Source: Verrucomicrobiia bacterium (GTDB lineage Bacteria > Verrucomicrobiota > Verrucomicrobiia > Verrucomicrobiales > DEV007). Taken from it: 64,000 bases of DNA. The stretch lies in the NCBI GenBank assembly GCA_030425385.1, contig JAUIAH010000007.1, positions 186,001 to 250,000 on the forward strand. The letters are read 5' to 3'. Of this stretch, positions 33,891 to 43,238 are shown in pieces. The notes under the pieces are model-generated. The model was not told where the DNA came from and ran no database searches. It saw nothing but the letters and a program-made list of their open reading frames with translations. Each line of letters starts with the position of its first letter. Positions within the stretch are counted from its first letter, which is position 1. A program made the position numbers and the translations under genes.

Positions 33891-36890
33891 TCAATCGAGG
33901 CTGAGGTCTCGGATGCGAAAGAACATGAGTCCTTCTCCGGCGCCGCACGGCACGCGACAGGTCACGTTTCCGCCTGTGCCGAGGAAGACACCATCGGCTC
34001 CAGTGACCACGTCCTGTACGGTGCAGGTCGAGACCTGCCAGTCGCCGTCCATGCCGGGGGATTGTTCCACGCGATAGCGATGACCGCTAGTCGTGAGAAC
34101 CTGCATGACGACTTGGGGTTGGGGGGATGCCTCAATGGCGATGGCGCTCACTTGCAGCGCGCCGACTGCGGTTCTGGGGGTGCTCAGGGGGATAGGAATC
34201 AGGATTCTGTCAGTCGCTGTTGCCACATTGTGAAGCCCATCAGCCCCGATGAAGAGCGCGAGCAAGGCGATGTCGGCACCCACATCCTCTGGCAAACGCA
34301 CATTCGCCACGACATCGGTGGCTTCTCCGGGAGCCAATCGGATCTGTTGAGTCATGCCATCACCTTTCCCTTCACCCAGGAGTAGGTAGCCGTCCTCCGA
34401 AGCGATGAAGAGAGCCGTGCGGATGGCAGCGTCTCCGGGATTGGAGATTTCCAAGTGCACACGGGCAGGATCCCCAATGAGCGGAGTGGGGAGTTCTTTC
34501 ACTTTCACCACGGGCACGTCTGGACGAGGGCGATAGACGGTGGTGGCGCAACAGAGGGGTGGTGCGGTGGGATGATGCTGGAAACAGAGCTCAACCCTAG
34601 CGCAATCGCCGAAGTCAAAGTTGCGGCAACGCACCTTGAGGGTGCCCGTCAGGCACGCGCCGGGTGCGATCGGGCCAAGGGTGCCTGTAGAGGGGGAGAA
34701 ATCCGCAGGCCCAAGGGTCTTGGTGCACGCGGCGGACACGAGTCCAGTCGCTGTCCATGTGTAGGTGCGGGGCACACTCGCGTGGTTGCAGATGGTAAAG
34801 GGGATCTCCGCGATTCCGTCTGGGGGACAACAAGCGACACGGCTTGGAATGGCGCAAGTGTCAGGCTTCGCGTCGCCACATGGCGGCAGCTTCAGGCACA
34901 GGTCAATCGCACAACACGATTCAAATTCAGGGTCATGCAGCGCGAGATTGAAGCAAACCGTTCCTGGAGTGCCGAAGTAGCACGTTTTGAAAGTCCCTGT
35001 CGCGCCGGGCACAATGGGATCCGGCGTTGGGCTGAGGAGAGATGGTGAGAAACCAGCTGGTGGCAGGATGGTCGCATAGCCAAAGGGGTAGGGCGCGCCA
35101 CTGGCTCCTGTGAGATTCCGGATCGCCATGACGATGGTGTATTTCACAGTGCCATCCGCCTGGAGTTCGCAGTCGATCTTGTGATCGACCAGTTCCGCGC
35201 ATCCGCAGTCTGGCAAACGCACACAAGTCTTCTCGGTGCAGCACTCTTCGCCCGCACGCGTGAGCAGGGTGACTTGGAAGCAGAAGACCGGACCCGCGTT
35301 GCTGGGGATCTGAATCCCAATGGTCGTGGTGTCACCGGTCGCGAGAGCCATCGGCAAGGTGATCACGCCCGTGGGGCGTGGCTGCCCCGTCGTTGCTGTG
35401 CTAGGAAGCGATGCCGGAGGGCAGGGCGTGAGAACGGCGTAGGCCGCCGTATTTGAAGAAAGATTGGTGAGGGTCAGCGTGGTCGTGTAGGGCGCCCCTG
35501 GGCGATCAGGGCAGGAGACCTGACCCACCACGAGCTTGGCGCAGCGTTCCTCGCGTAGGATCTCGACATCACCGCCACTTCCTTTCACGTCATAGACGTA
35601 GGCGTCCACATAGGAGGGATCGTAGGGCACTTTCCAGGATTGGGGAGCATGACCGGAAACGGGAAAGTCTGCCGTGCGTACGCCGTAGAGGCCATGAGGT
35701 CCCCAGCCCGTGCGCATGTCCGCTGACGTCGTCCAGATCACCCCTTCGGGATCTCCAGCATCATCTCCAAACGCCACGCCACCATAGCCTTCACCTTGAG
35801 AGGCATTGCAACCCGTGGCCATGGTCTTCGTCACACTCCACGTGCCTCCTGACAAAGTGGCGAGGTGCGTGCCGCTGCGATGATTGTAAGAGTACGTGTC
35901 GAGACGCATGGTACGTTCGCCCAGGACCATGGTTTGGCCGTCCCGTGAGAAGGTGAGATCAGCAACGGGAATGCTCGAGTAGTAGTGCGATTTGCCTGGG
36001 ACAGTGAGCACTTCTGTATCACTGATAGGATCGAAAGCCCCGCCAGGAAGAAGAGAGACGCGCCGGATCTTCACGGGATCCGCTGGCGTCCCGCTATTCC
36101 ATACCGAATAGTAGACAGCTCCTCGATGCACTTCCACGGCCCAAAGACGCTCCCGTTTGGGGGGCATGCCTGCCGCCCCATTGTCAGGGCCCATGGGATC
36201 GAAGGAACCGACCACACTCCCGCTGCTGTCCACTCGGTAGATCTTGCCATCTTCCAAGCTCGTCACGAAGAACTGGGCGTGGACCGCATCGTAGCTGAGG
36301 TTTCCCAGACCCGGTCCTGACATGAGCCCACCACTGAGTGCCATCACCTGTTGTCCTGGGATCACGGCGAAGACGGTTACGACTCCCGTGAGGTGATCAA
36401 TCTTGTAGACCGTGCCAGCGGCGTTCAGATCTGTAGGGCCGCCTCCGATATCGCCGTAGCGATGATGAAACGGGCGGTAGGCACCGTAGAGTCCGTGCGC
36501 TGCAACGTACATGTTGCCGCGGGCATCGAGAGTGATGCCAAACACGTTGCCTAACTCTTGTGCATTCCAGCTCGGATGGTGGTACATCGGCGCATGCCAC
36601 AGGGGCGCCGTCGGAACACAGCCGCCGTAGGTGGTGGAGGCCGGGCCACGCACATCCATGAGGCCGAAGGTATACCCAGCGCTGGCAGGAATAGGGGTTC
36701 CGCTTGGATCAACGGAAGGCGCGGCGCAGGTCGCCGCCGCCACGCCAGGCGGTGTGAGCGGTGATCCCCACGGAGCTTGGGCCAGGGAAGAAAGGGTGAA
36801 GAGGAATAGTGAACTCAGAAGCACGGCCCATCGATGACGGGCGGCTCCTGACCGATTGGGGGGTGATATGGGGGTGTACATAACCAACAC
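33891..36890 (-). CDS. Large secreted protein: propeller-like N-terminus and Cys-rich repeats (999 aa)
   Basis: The signal helix ends SSLAQAPWG (about residue 38). Residues ~90-440 look like a beta-propeller (VFGITLDARGNMYVAAHG, GTVYKIDHLTGVVTVFA, GKIYRVDSSGSVVGSFD). Cys-rich units follow, each roughly CxxL-V ... C ... Y-x-x-x-L-x-x-x-N-L ... CC ... V/L-x-L-P-x-C. The C-terminus has the recurrent module (HRYRVEQSPGMDGDWQV ... MFFRIRDLSLD). It is probably secreted and structural or adhesive. No catalytic motif was recognised. It is followed by its small paralogue at 33158. Confidence 0.72.
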   Translation of the reverse strand: MLVMYTPISPPNRSGAARHRWAVLLSSLFLFTLSSLAQAPWGSPLTPPGVAAATCAAPSVDPSGTPIPASAGYTFGLMDVRGPASTTYGGCVPTAPLWHAPMYHHPSWNAQELGNVFGITLDARGNMYVAAHGLYGAYRPFHHRYGDIGGGPTDLNAAGTVYKIDHLTGVVTVFAVIPGQQVMALSGGLMSGPGLGNLSYDAVHAQFFVTSLEDGKIYRVDSSGSVVGSFDPMGPDNGAAGMPPKRERLWAVEVHRGAVYYSVWNSGTPADPVKIRRVSLLPGGAFDPISDTEVLTVPGKSHYYSSIPVADLTFSRDGQTMVLGERTMRLDTYSYNHRSGTHLATLSGGTWSVTKTMATGCNASQGEGYGGVAFGDDAGDPEGVIWTTSADMRTGWGPHGLYGVRTADFPVSGHAPQSWKVPYDPSYVDAYVYDVKGSGGDVEILREERCAKLVVGQVSCPDRPGAPYTTTLTLTNLSSNTAAYAVLTPCPPASLPSTATTGQPRPTGVITLPMALATGDTTTIGIQIPSNAGPVFCFQVTLLTRAGEECCTEKTCVRLPDCGCAELVDHKIDCELQADGTVKYTIVMAIRNLTGASGAPYPFGYATILPPAGFSPSLLSPTPDPIVPGATGTFKTCYFGTPGTVCFNLALHDPEFESCCAIDLCLKLPPCGDAKPDTCAIPSRVACCPPDGIAEIPFTICNHASVPRTYTWTATGLVSAACTKTLGPADFSPSTGTLGPIAPGACLTGTLKVRCRNFDFGDCARVELCFQHHPTAPPLCCATTVYRPRPDVPVVKVKELPTPLIGDPARVHLEISNPGDAAIRTALFIASEDGYLLLGEGKGDGMTQQIRLAPGEATDVVANVRLPEDVGADIALLALFIGADGLHNVATATDRILIPIPLSTPRTAVGALQVSAIAIEASPQPQVVMQVLTTSGHRYRVEQSPGMDGDWQVSTCTVQDVVTGADGVFLGTGGNVTCRVPCGAGEGLMFFRIRDLSLD

Positions 36891-36944
36891 CCCTGGAAAT
36901 GCGAACCGTCCTTGGAAGGTACGGAATTCTTTAAAAAGAAATGT

Positions 36945-38549
36945 CTACGGCTGCTCACCCAATCTCACGATGAACCGATAGAATCCCTCTGGTTGCGTGG
37001 CGAAACGAAGGCGTTCAGCGGTGAGAATCGGCAGGCCAGCGGTTTCCCATGACGCCAGATCATCCGAGCGCTCGACATGCCAAGTGAGGTCACTGGGTGC
37101 AGGAGAACGACGCACGTTGAGCCCATCTCTCTGGATCTCCCACGGCAGAGGTTCCCGGTCTCGCTCGCGCGGATCAGAACCATAGGCATACTCTTCTAAG
37201 TTGGATCTCCCATCACGGTCAGGGTCCTCTTCTGGTTCGGAGAGTCCACTCAATGCCTGCTCAAACGCGGAGAAGTGCCTGTCTTTCCATGAGTGATATG
37301 TTAGTCCGGGGTCAGGCGCATCTATACCAAAGTAGCCGATCAAGGCTTCGGCCATTTTGCGACCCAGTTCGCGGTAGTCGCTTCCAGTGATCCATGCGCG
37401 ATCGGTTACCCGTCGATAATAATGCCCTTCGTGGGTCAAGGCCATGACGTCTTCACCCCATCCATTCCAAAAGTAGGACTCGATAAAGCGGCATTCGGCG
37501 AGTTGGCTCGTGCCGGGCGAGCGATTCTCGAACAGAGGCGTCGCCGCATCGAACGCATCAATGTAGCGTTGTTGGATGGCTTCGAAAGCGGGAGTCACAC
37601 TTGGTGCCACGTGTTTGAAGAAGAAGGTATCGGCATACTCACCTTGCGTTGAATGCAGATTCAAGGCCACTTCAATCGGGTGATCCGAAGCCATGAGGGC
37701 ATCGACCCGGTCCTTGATGAGCTGCACAGGCTGACTGCGGATGGCACACCATTCACTTTCTGGATCGCGTCCTTCGCCATCCCATCGCGTGAGTCCTTGC
37801 GCCGTGCCATCGACATTGAGAATCGGGACCACATGAACGATCAGCCGTTCACGCAGTCGGCGCCCCAAGGAAGAGTCTTCTAACATCTGTTCCAGAAAGC
37901 CTAACATGGAGTGCGAACTGGTGACTTCTCCTGCGTGGGCACGACTGTGCAGCCACACGCGACGCTTCTGGGCATTGGGACCATCCGGGTCCGTGACCAT
38001 GATTTCCCACACGTCACGTCCTTCCTCACTTTGACCGAGCACCTGCCGAGTGGCGACGCCGGGCCAACGATCGACCAGTGCCTGGACGGCGAGATGCGTT
38101 TCTGCCAGTCCCAAGGGTTCGAAGAAAGCCACCTCGGCCAGGGTCTCGTCGTTCCCAAAGTTCAGCGAGAGGGTGTTGATGTCAGGAGCTTCCTCCGACG
38201 TCATTCGTCGCCAAGGACCGTCGCCCAAACGTAGGAACGGACGAGGATTTCGCGCATGGTCCAGGGTGAGGTGTAGCTTTCTTCCAGCTATCCCACTCAT
38301 GCGAAAGCGAAACCAATATCGGCGCTCGCCTAACTCCCCGTCCTCGGTGAACAGGCTGGCTTGGAATTCACCGGGAGCCCGCAACGCAATGCTTCCGAGA
38401 CTGCCATTGTCATAATCGGAATCAAAGGTCACCCCATCCAAGGTCGTACGCAACTTGTTCTCCTGCGCCACGGTAAGCGCCAAACTGAAGGCCAGAGCGA
38501 CGACAATGAGAGGGCTTGAAGATGACGGAAGGCGCATGAGAGAAACCAA
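36945..38549 (-). CDS. Secreted M14 (cytosolic-carboxypeptidase-like) metallopeptidase
   Basis: A 534-residue protein with a signal peptide (ends LTVAQE). A CCP-type N-terminal beta domain precedes the catalytic domain. Zinc ligands are H205-A-G-E208 in HSRAHAGEVTS and H299 in ALNLHSTQGE. A catalytic-Glu candidate sits in ALTHEGHYYR. Where M14 enzymes have an Asn-Arg pair (D-x-N-R-x-W) that binds the substrate carboxylate, this one reads RDPESEW (residues 261-267). A calcium-type DPDRDGRSNLEEYA linker and the recurrent terminal module (WHVERSDDLASWE ... GFYRFIV) follow. A catalytic role is likely, but substrate recognition is probably changed. Confidence 0.83.
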   Translation of the reverse strand: MVSLMRLPSSSSPLIVVALAFSLALTVAQENKLRTTLDGVTFDSDYDNGSLGSIALRAPGEFQASLFTEDGELGERRYWFRFRMSGIAGRKLHLTLDHARNPRPFLRLGDGPWRRMTSEEAPDINTLSLNFGNDETLAEVAFFEPLGLAETHLAVQALVDRWPGVATRQVLGQSEEGRDVWEIMVTDPDGPNAQKRRVWLHSRAHAGEVTSSHSMLGFLEQMLEDSSLGRRLRERLIVHVVPILNVDGTAQGLTRWDGEGRDPESEWCAIRSQPVQLIKDRVDALMASDHPIEVALNLHSTQGEYADTFFFKHVAPSVTPAFEAIQQRYIDAFDAATPLFENRSPGTSQLAECRFIESYFWNGWGEDVMALTHEGHYYRRVTDRAWITGSDYRELGRKMAEALIGYFGIDAPDPGLTYHSWKDRHFSAFEQALSGLSEPEEDPDRDGRSNLEEYAYGSDPRERDREPLPWEIQRDGLNVRRSPAPSDLTWHVERSDDLASWETAGLPILTAERLRFATQPEGFYRFIVRLGEQP

Positions 38550-38614
38550 GCCGAGGGTTCGTGACGATTTCGTGACGGTTTTCGGATTAAGTTGGCTGGA
38601 GCGACTCGGTAAAC

Positions 38615-40762
38615 GTGAGGATGCCTGATTTCTACCTGATCGCTGTGGGGTTGCTCTTCACGCTTGCGATTGTTGATTTGGTCGTGGGCGTCAGCAATGA
38701 TGCGGTCAATTTCCTCAATTCTGCCATTGGGGCCAAAGCCGCCCCTCGCTGGGGAATCATGGTGGTAGCCAGTTGCGGGATCTTCCTCGGGGCCTCGTTT
38801 TCGAGTGGCATGATGGAGGTGGCTCGTAAAGGCGTGTTTGACCCACAAATGCTCAGTTTTGCCGATGTCATGGCGATCTTCCTGGCAGTGATGCTGACAG
38901 ATATCATCCTCTTAGATCTCTTCAATACATGGGGGATGCCGACGTCCACGACGGTCTCCATCGTCTTTGAATTGTTAGGCGGGACAGTGGTGGTGAGCAT
39001 GATCAAACTTGCGGCGGCGGAGACGGGAACCCTAGCAGACTACGTGAATTCGGCCAACGCTTTGAGGATCATTTCCGGAATCTTCCTGGCTGTGGGAATT
39101 GCCTTCACCATTGGCACCGTGGTGCAGTTCCTTTCGCGCCTCTTCTTCACCTTTCGAGAACCAGCGACCAAGCGTTGGGTCGCTATAGGATGGTCGACCG
39201 TGGCGCTTACGGCCATGATCCTCTTCCTGCTCGTGAAAGGGCTGCGAGGGGCCTCGTTTCTGTCTGAAGGGGGGGCACTGGCCACCTGGTACCACGATTG
39301 GTGGCAGGCGCGCCCTCTGGTCACCGGCGGGCTCGTAGCCGTTGGAGTCTTTGTTCTAACAGTCATTCTCGATTTCTTACGAGTGAACGTCTTGCGGTTG
39401 ACGGTCCTTGTGGGAACCTTTGCTTTAGCCATGGCCTTTGCTGGAAATGATCTGGTGAATTTCATTGGGGTTCCGATTGCCGGCTATCAATCATACAAGG
39501 CTTGGTCCGTCGCGGAAACGGCACCAGAGGATTTCAGTGTTAGATTTCTTTCCGAGCGTGTGGCAACCGAACCTCTACTGCTCTTTCTCGCTGGGGGGAT
39601 CATGGTGGTTACCTTGTGGGTGTCGAAGAAGGCACGTTCGGTCACGGAGACGGAAGTGAACCTGGGACGGCAATCTTCAGGAGCAGAGCGTTTCCAGCCC
39701 AATGCCCTTTCGCGAGCGATCACAGGTGCAGCTCTCTGGATGGGGCGGGTCTTACACATCACAGTGCCGATGAAAGTGCAAGGGTGGATCGAGCGCCAGT
39801 TTGCCCAGGTGGGAGACTATCACATGGACATTGATTTGAAAGAAGCGCCTGCTTTTGACCTGGTGCGTGCATCGGTCAATCTCACCGTGGCGAGTGTGCT
39901 CATTGCCCTGGCAACTTCCTATAAGATGCCACTTTCCACCACTTACGTGTCCTTCATGGTTGCGATGGGGACCTCACTAGCGGACAGGGCCTGGGGGCGG
40001 GAAAGTGCCGTTTATCGCGTGAGTGGCGTGTTGCATGTGATCGGTGGGTGGTTTCTCACCGCGATCATCGCGTTCACCGTTGCGGGTTTCTTTGCGTGGA
40101 TCATCTTCCATACGCATGTTTTCGGAGTCGCTGCGATCACTGCGTTGGCGGCTTGGGCGATCTATCATTCTTTCCATGCCCACGGGAGACGGAGCAAAGA
40201 AGCGGCCGCCTCAAGGAGTAGCCAATGGTTATCATCAATGGATCAGATTGATTTCTGGCAGCATCGTCGCGATGATGTGGTAGCACGTTGTTGCTCGGCA
40301 GTGGAAGAGGCGGTCATTGGCGTGGCTAATGGCAAGGAACGCCAGACGCGAGAGGCGGTTCGATCGATGCGGTTGTTGGAATTGGATCACCGACAAGTGG
40401 GAGGCGATTTGATCACATGGTTTGGGCGTGCCCAAGAGGATCCAAGAAAGCAGGTCTACCTGGATGCCTATTCCGGAGAGGCGGAGGTGGTGGAGGAGGC
40501 GGTAGCGCTGAGTGGTTTCTGTCACGACTATCTCGTCAATTTCCAGCCGCCGGTGACATCACCCATTCTTGAGTTGTTACGGAGTTCGGTAGAGCGAGTC
40601 TTGGGAGAGCGTGATGGTGAATGGGAAAGCGCTCGATTGCCCGAATTATCCAAGGATCCCGTGGGGTCTCGCGCGCAAATACGCTTGATGTTAGAAGTTG
40701 ATCGCCGCTTGCGGTCCTTGCGGGAGTCAGTGAAGCGTCTTCGTGAGCACGCGCTCACTTGA
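38615..40762 (+). CDS. PiT-family inorganic phosphate transporter with C-terminal helical domain
   Basis: A 715-residue membrane protein. The two PiT signatures are DLVVGVSNDAVNFLNSAIGA near the N-terminus and MAFAGNDLVNFIGVPIAGY in the second half. Multiple hydrophobic helices surround each. After the last helix (ITALAAWAIYHSFHAHG) a soluble C-terminal region of about 185 residues is predicted helical (QIDFWQHRRDDVVARCCSAV ...), PhoU-like in character. PiT proteins cotransport phosphate with H+ or Na+. The long extension may regulate transport, as PhoU-like partners do; that is inference. The gene is divergent from the M14 gene and convergent with the CNNM gene. Confidence 0.85.
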   Translation: MRMPDFYLIAVGLLFTLAIVDLVVGVSNDAVNFLNSAIGAKAAPRWGIMVVASCGIFLGASFSSGMMEVARKGVFDPQMLSFADVMAIFLAVMLTDIILLDLFNTWGMPTSTTVSIVFELLGGTVVVSMIKLAAAETGTLADYVNSANALRIISGIFLAVGIAFTIGTVVQFLSRLFFTFREPATKRWVAIGWSTVALTAMILFLLVKGLRGASFLSEGGALATWYHDWWQARPLVTGGLVAVGVFVLTVILDFLRVNVLRLTVLVGTFALAMAFAGNDLVNFIGVPIAGYQSYKAWSVAETAPEDFSVRFLSERVATEPLLLFLAGGIMVVTLWVSKKARSVTETEVNLGRQSSGAERFQPNALSRAITGAALWMGRVLHITVPMKVQGWIERQFAQVGDYHMDIDLKEAPAFDLVRASVNLTVASVLIALATSYKMPLSTTYVSFMVAMGTSLADRAWGRESAVYRVSGVLHVIGGWFLTAIIAFTVAGFFAWIIFHTHVFGVAAITALAAWAIYHSFHAHGRRSKEAAASRSSQWLSSMDQIDFWQHRRDDVVARCCSAVEEAVIGVANGKERQTREAVRSMRLLELDHRQVGGDLITWFGRAQEDPRKQVYLDAYSGEAEVVEEAVALSGFCHDYLVNFQPPVTSPILELLRSSVERVLGERDGEWESARLPELSKDPVGSRAQIRLMLEVDRRLRSLRESVKRLREHALT

Positions 40763-40781
40763 TGAACCCACCGATTGATCC

Positions 40782-41936
40782 CTAACTTTCCGCGACCACT
40801 TCTTCTTCTACTTCCTTCTTGGCGACCACGGGCTTCGTGCGCTTCTTGGCTGCCGTGCCGTCCGTCGAAGGCAGGCTTTCTGATTCCTCTGTGATCGTTT
40901 GTTGCACGATGCCTTTCAACAGGCGGCCGAGAATATCGGCCCCGGTGATGATGCGTTTCTCATGCTCACTCCAGAAGAGAATGACGTCGTCATCCACCAC
41001 GAGATCATCACGGTGTTCCGCTTCCACTTCCAATTCGGCCAAGACCTGATCGAGTGTCACTTCTCGATCTTTCACAACCACCGGCCGGTGACAGTGGTCG
41101 TAGATGTCGAGGTCGGCCTCTTCCGAGAAGATGGAATAGACGTAAGCTTCCGCCTCTAACACGAGCAAAGGGTTGTCAGTATCTTCGTCGACGATGATCC
41201 GCCATTTCTTATCATTCTTCTTAAGCTCATCAATGAAGGCATCCGAGCCCTCTTCACCGTACTGCGGGAGGATGGGTAGATCTAAGCGAACGGGGAATGT
41301 GTGAATGGTTTGCGGGTCGATGCGTTGGCCCTCCGCGACCACTTTGCGATCATCGAGATCGAGGAAGTTGAGCGCACCTTTGCCTTCCGTTTCCCCAATC
41401 TCGCTATCTTCTTCAGAGATATGCTTGTGCAAGATGATCTCAATGTCCCGCTCGCGCATGTAGTTGGGACCCTCGGGACCAATCCAGGCATCGAGGATCA
41501 TAGCGCTCAGGCGTGCGACCGGATAGAGGATCCACTGATAAAGGCGAATGACCGGGGCGAGGTGTGAGGCCACGCTCAAGGCATGGCGCGAGAAATACGC
41601 TTGCGGGATGATCTCGCCAAAGAAGGTGATTCCGAATGTGGAGATGACAAAGGCAAGGACGACGCCTGACCCGGTCTCGCCAATGAGCTGATTGAGCAGG
41701 AGCGTGAGACCGGCATTTGCGGCGACATTCCCCCACAGGATCGTGCAGAGGAGGAAGTTGGAATCGCGACGCAGCGAGAGGATACGTTTCGCTCCCTCAT
41801 TGCCTTGCTCGGCGATGGCTTCAAGACGGAGGCGACCAAGTGAGAAGAAAGCCAGGTTCAGCCCAGAGAACATGGCTGATTGACTCAGGCACAAGACGAC
41901 CCCCGTCCAAGCGAGGACATGTTGCCAAGGTTCCAT
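40782..41936 (-). CDS. CNNM/CorC-family membrane protein (DUF21 + degenerate CBS pair)
   Basis: A 384-residue protein. The N-terminal DUF21 domain has three to four membrane helices (GVVLCLSQSAMFSGLNLAFF, SFLVxx-type cores, FGITFFGEIIPQAYFSRHAL). The last of these is the conserved FGEIIPK-like block. A cytoplasmic CBS-like region (RIDPQTIHTFPVRLDLPILP ... VVVKDREVTLDQVLAELE) and a Lys/Glu-rich tail follow. Relatives are implicated in Mg2+/Co2+ homeostasis. No C-terminal CorC_HlyC domain is present. It is convergent with the phosphate transporter (19-bp gap). Confidence 0.83.
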   Translation of the reverse strand: MEPWQHVLAWTGVVLCLSQSAMFSGLNLAFFSLGRLRLEAIAEQGNEGAKRILSLRRDSNFLLCTILWGNVAANAGLTLLLNQLIGETGSGVVLAFVISTFGITFFGEIIPQAYFSRHALSVASHLAPVIRLYQWILYPVARLSAMILDAWIGPEGPNYMRERDIEIILHKHISEEDSEIGETEGKGALNFLDLDDRKVVAEGQRIDPQTIHTFPVRLDLPILPQYGEEGSDAFIDELKKNDKKWRIIVDEDTDNPLLVLEAEAYVYSIFSEEADLDIYDHCHRPVVVKDREVTLDQVLAELEVEAEHRDDLVVDDDVILFWSEHEKRIITGADILGRLLKGIVQQTITEESESLPSTDGTAAKKRTKPVVAKKEVEEEVVAES

Positions 41937-42170
41937 CCGTTAAGGGCGCGTCCGAAGGTCTGCGCTCATCTGATCACCGTCCTTGGGACAAAGGCATTCT
42001 CACAATTCATGCGGGCGTAGGGTCGCATGAATGCGGCCAAACCACAACGAAACATCCTTAAAACAACTCAATTTCTGCCAGGAAGGGCTCAAACTCGTTA
42101 ATGATAAGCAAGTTATAGAATGTGAAGCATTTGTTGAAGACTTTCCTTTCGGCGCCGTCTAAGCTAATCT

Positions 42171-43211
42171 ATGCGTTGGATTCTTGGCATCGCTGGATGG
42201 TTGGCCGCACCACTGCTTGTGGCGACTGCGGTGCCGGGAATGGAGGTGGTGGCGCCGGAGAACGTCCAAGTGGCTCTGCAGTCTCCTGTCCGTCTGCGGA
42301 TGGACTATCAGCAACGGCCGATCTTTCAGGGGCCGACCACGCGGCTCTTTCCAAGTTATTTCCTTGAGACATCAGACGATGGCGGTGCCCAGTGGACGCG
42401 GGGAATGCGCCCAATCGAGGGCTATCGATTCGAGCCAGTGACCGCGACTGAGGTGGCGAAACGTTCGGCTTTCGCCGTTCTCGACGCGGGCAGACCCCAT
42501 CGCCTCTATCGCATCCGAGCCGTGCTCGATCCCGCTACCAGCTTTCGTGGCGCCGACTTCTCTGGGAGAGACTTGGAGGGGATCGATCTCTCTGGCTATG
42601 ATCTCACCGAGGCCAATTTCACCGAGGCCAATCTGACCAAGGCCAGCCTCGTTGGGGCCACCATTACGGATGCGGTCTTCGTGCGCGCCACCCTCGACTT
42701 CGCCAATCTCACGGAGGCGGACGGTCATCGGGCTAACTTCGACGAAAGTGTGGGGGAACTGACCATCTTCGCCTTGGCTAGCCTCTATGAAGCGCGATTC
42801 TCTAAGGCGAGCTATGAGAAGCCGGATTTCTATCGAGCGCAGTTAGACAAGCTCTTTGCTCAGGACGCTACGCTTCGTGCTGGGCGCTTTACGCTCGCCG
42901 ACATCGATGAAGCTCGCTTCGAGCGTGCCAAACTTGCATGGTCCAACTTCGAACGATGTAACCTCCGGCGAACAGATTTCGAAGACGCGGACCTCCGCTA
43001 TGCTGACATGGATCGTGTGGCTGCTGGACTCGCAGATTTCGAAAGTGCCGACATGGATCATGTGGACATGCGCGGCGCGGACCTACGCGGTGCTGACTTT
43101 GAGCGTGCAGATTTGGACGATGCCGACCTTTCTAGATCCGAACAGCATGGAGCGAACTTTCGCGGAGCGGACATTGACGACGCTGAGGGGATCGATTCAG
43201 GTAACTCCTAA
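42171..43211 (+). CDS. Exported pentapeptide-repeat protein
   Basis: A 346-residue protein with an N-terminal signal (IAGWLAAPLLVATAVPG). Residues ~58-118 carry the recurrent verrucomicrobial-type module (YFLETSDDGGAQWTRG ... HRLYRIRAVLD). From about residue 122 to the end runs a pentapeptide-repeat region with A(D/N)(L/F)xx units: GADFSGRDLEGIDLSGYDLT, TEANFTEANLTKA, RGADLRGADFERADLDDADL. This forms a right-handed quadrilateral helix. It is probably periplasmic or extracellular with no catalytic role. It is preceded by a 234-bp divergent intergenic region. Confidence 0.83.
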   Translation: MRWILGIAGWLAAPLLVATAVPGMEVVAPENVQVALQSPVRLRMDYQQRPIFQGPTTRLFPSYFLETSDDGGAQWTRGMRPIEGYRFEPVTATEVAKRSAFAVLDAGRPHRLYRIRAVLDPATSFRGADFSGRDLEGIDLSGYDLTEANFTEANLTKASLVGATITDAVFVRATLDFANLTEADGHRANFDESVGELTIFALASLYEARFSKASYEKPDFYRAQLDKLFAQDATLRAGRFTLADIDEARFERAKLAWSNFERCNLRRTDFEDADLRYADMDRVAAGLADFESADMDHVDMRGADLRGADFERADLDDADLSRSEQHGANFRGADIDDAEGIDSGNS

Positions 43212-43238
43212 CAAGTGCCTACATTCCTAGCGGAAAGG

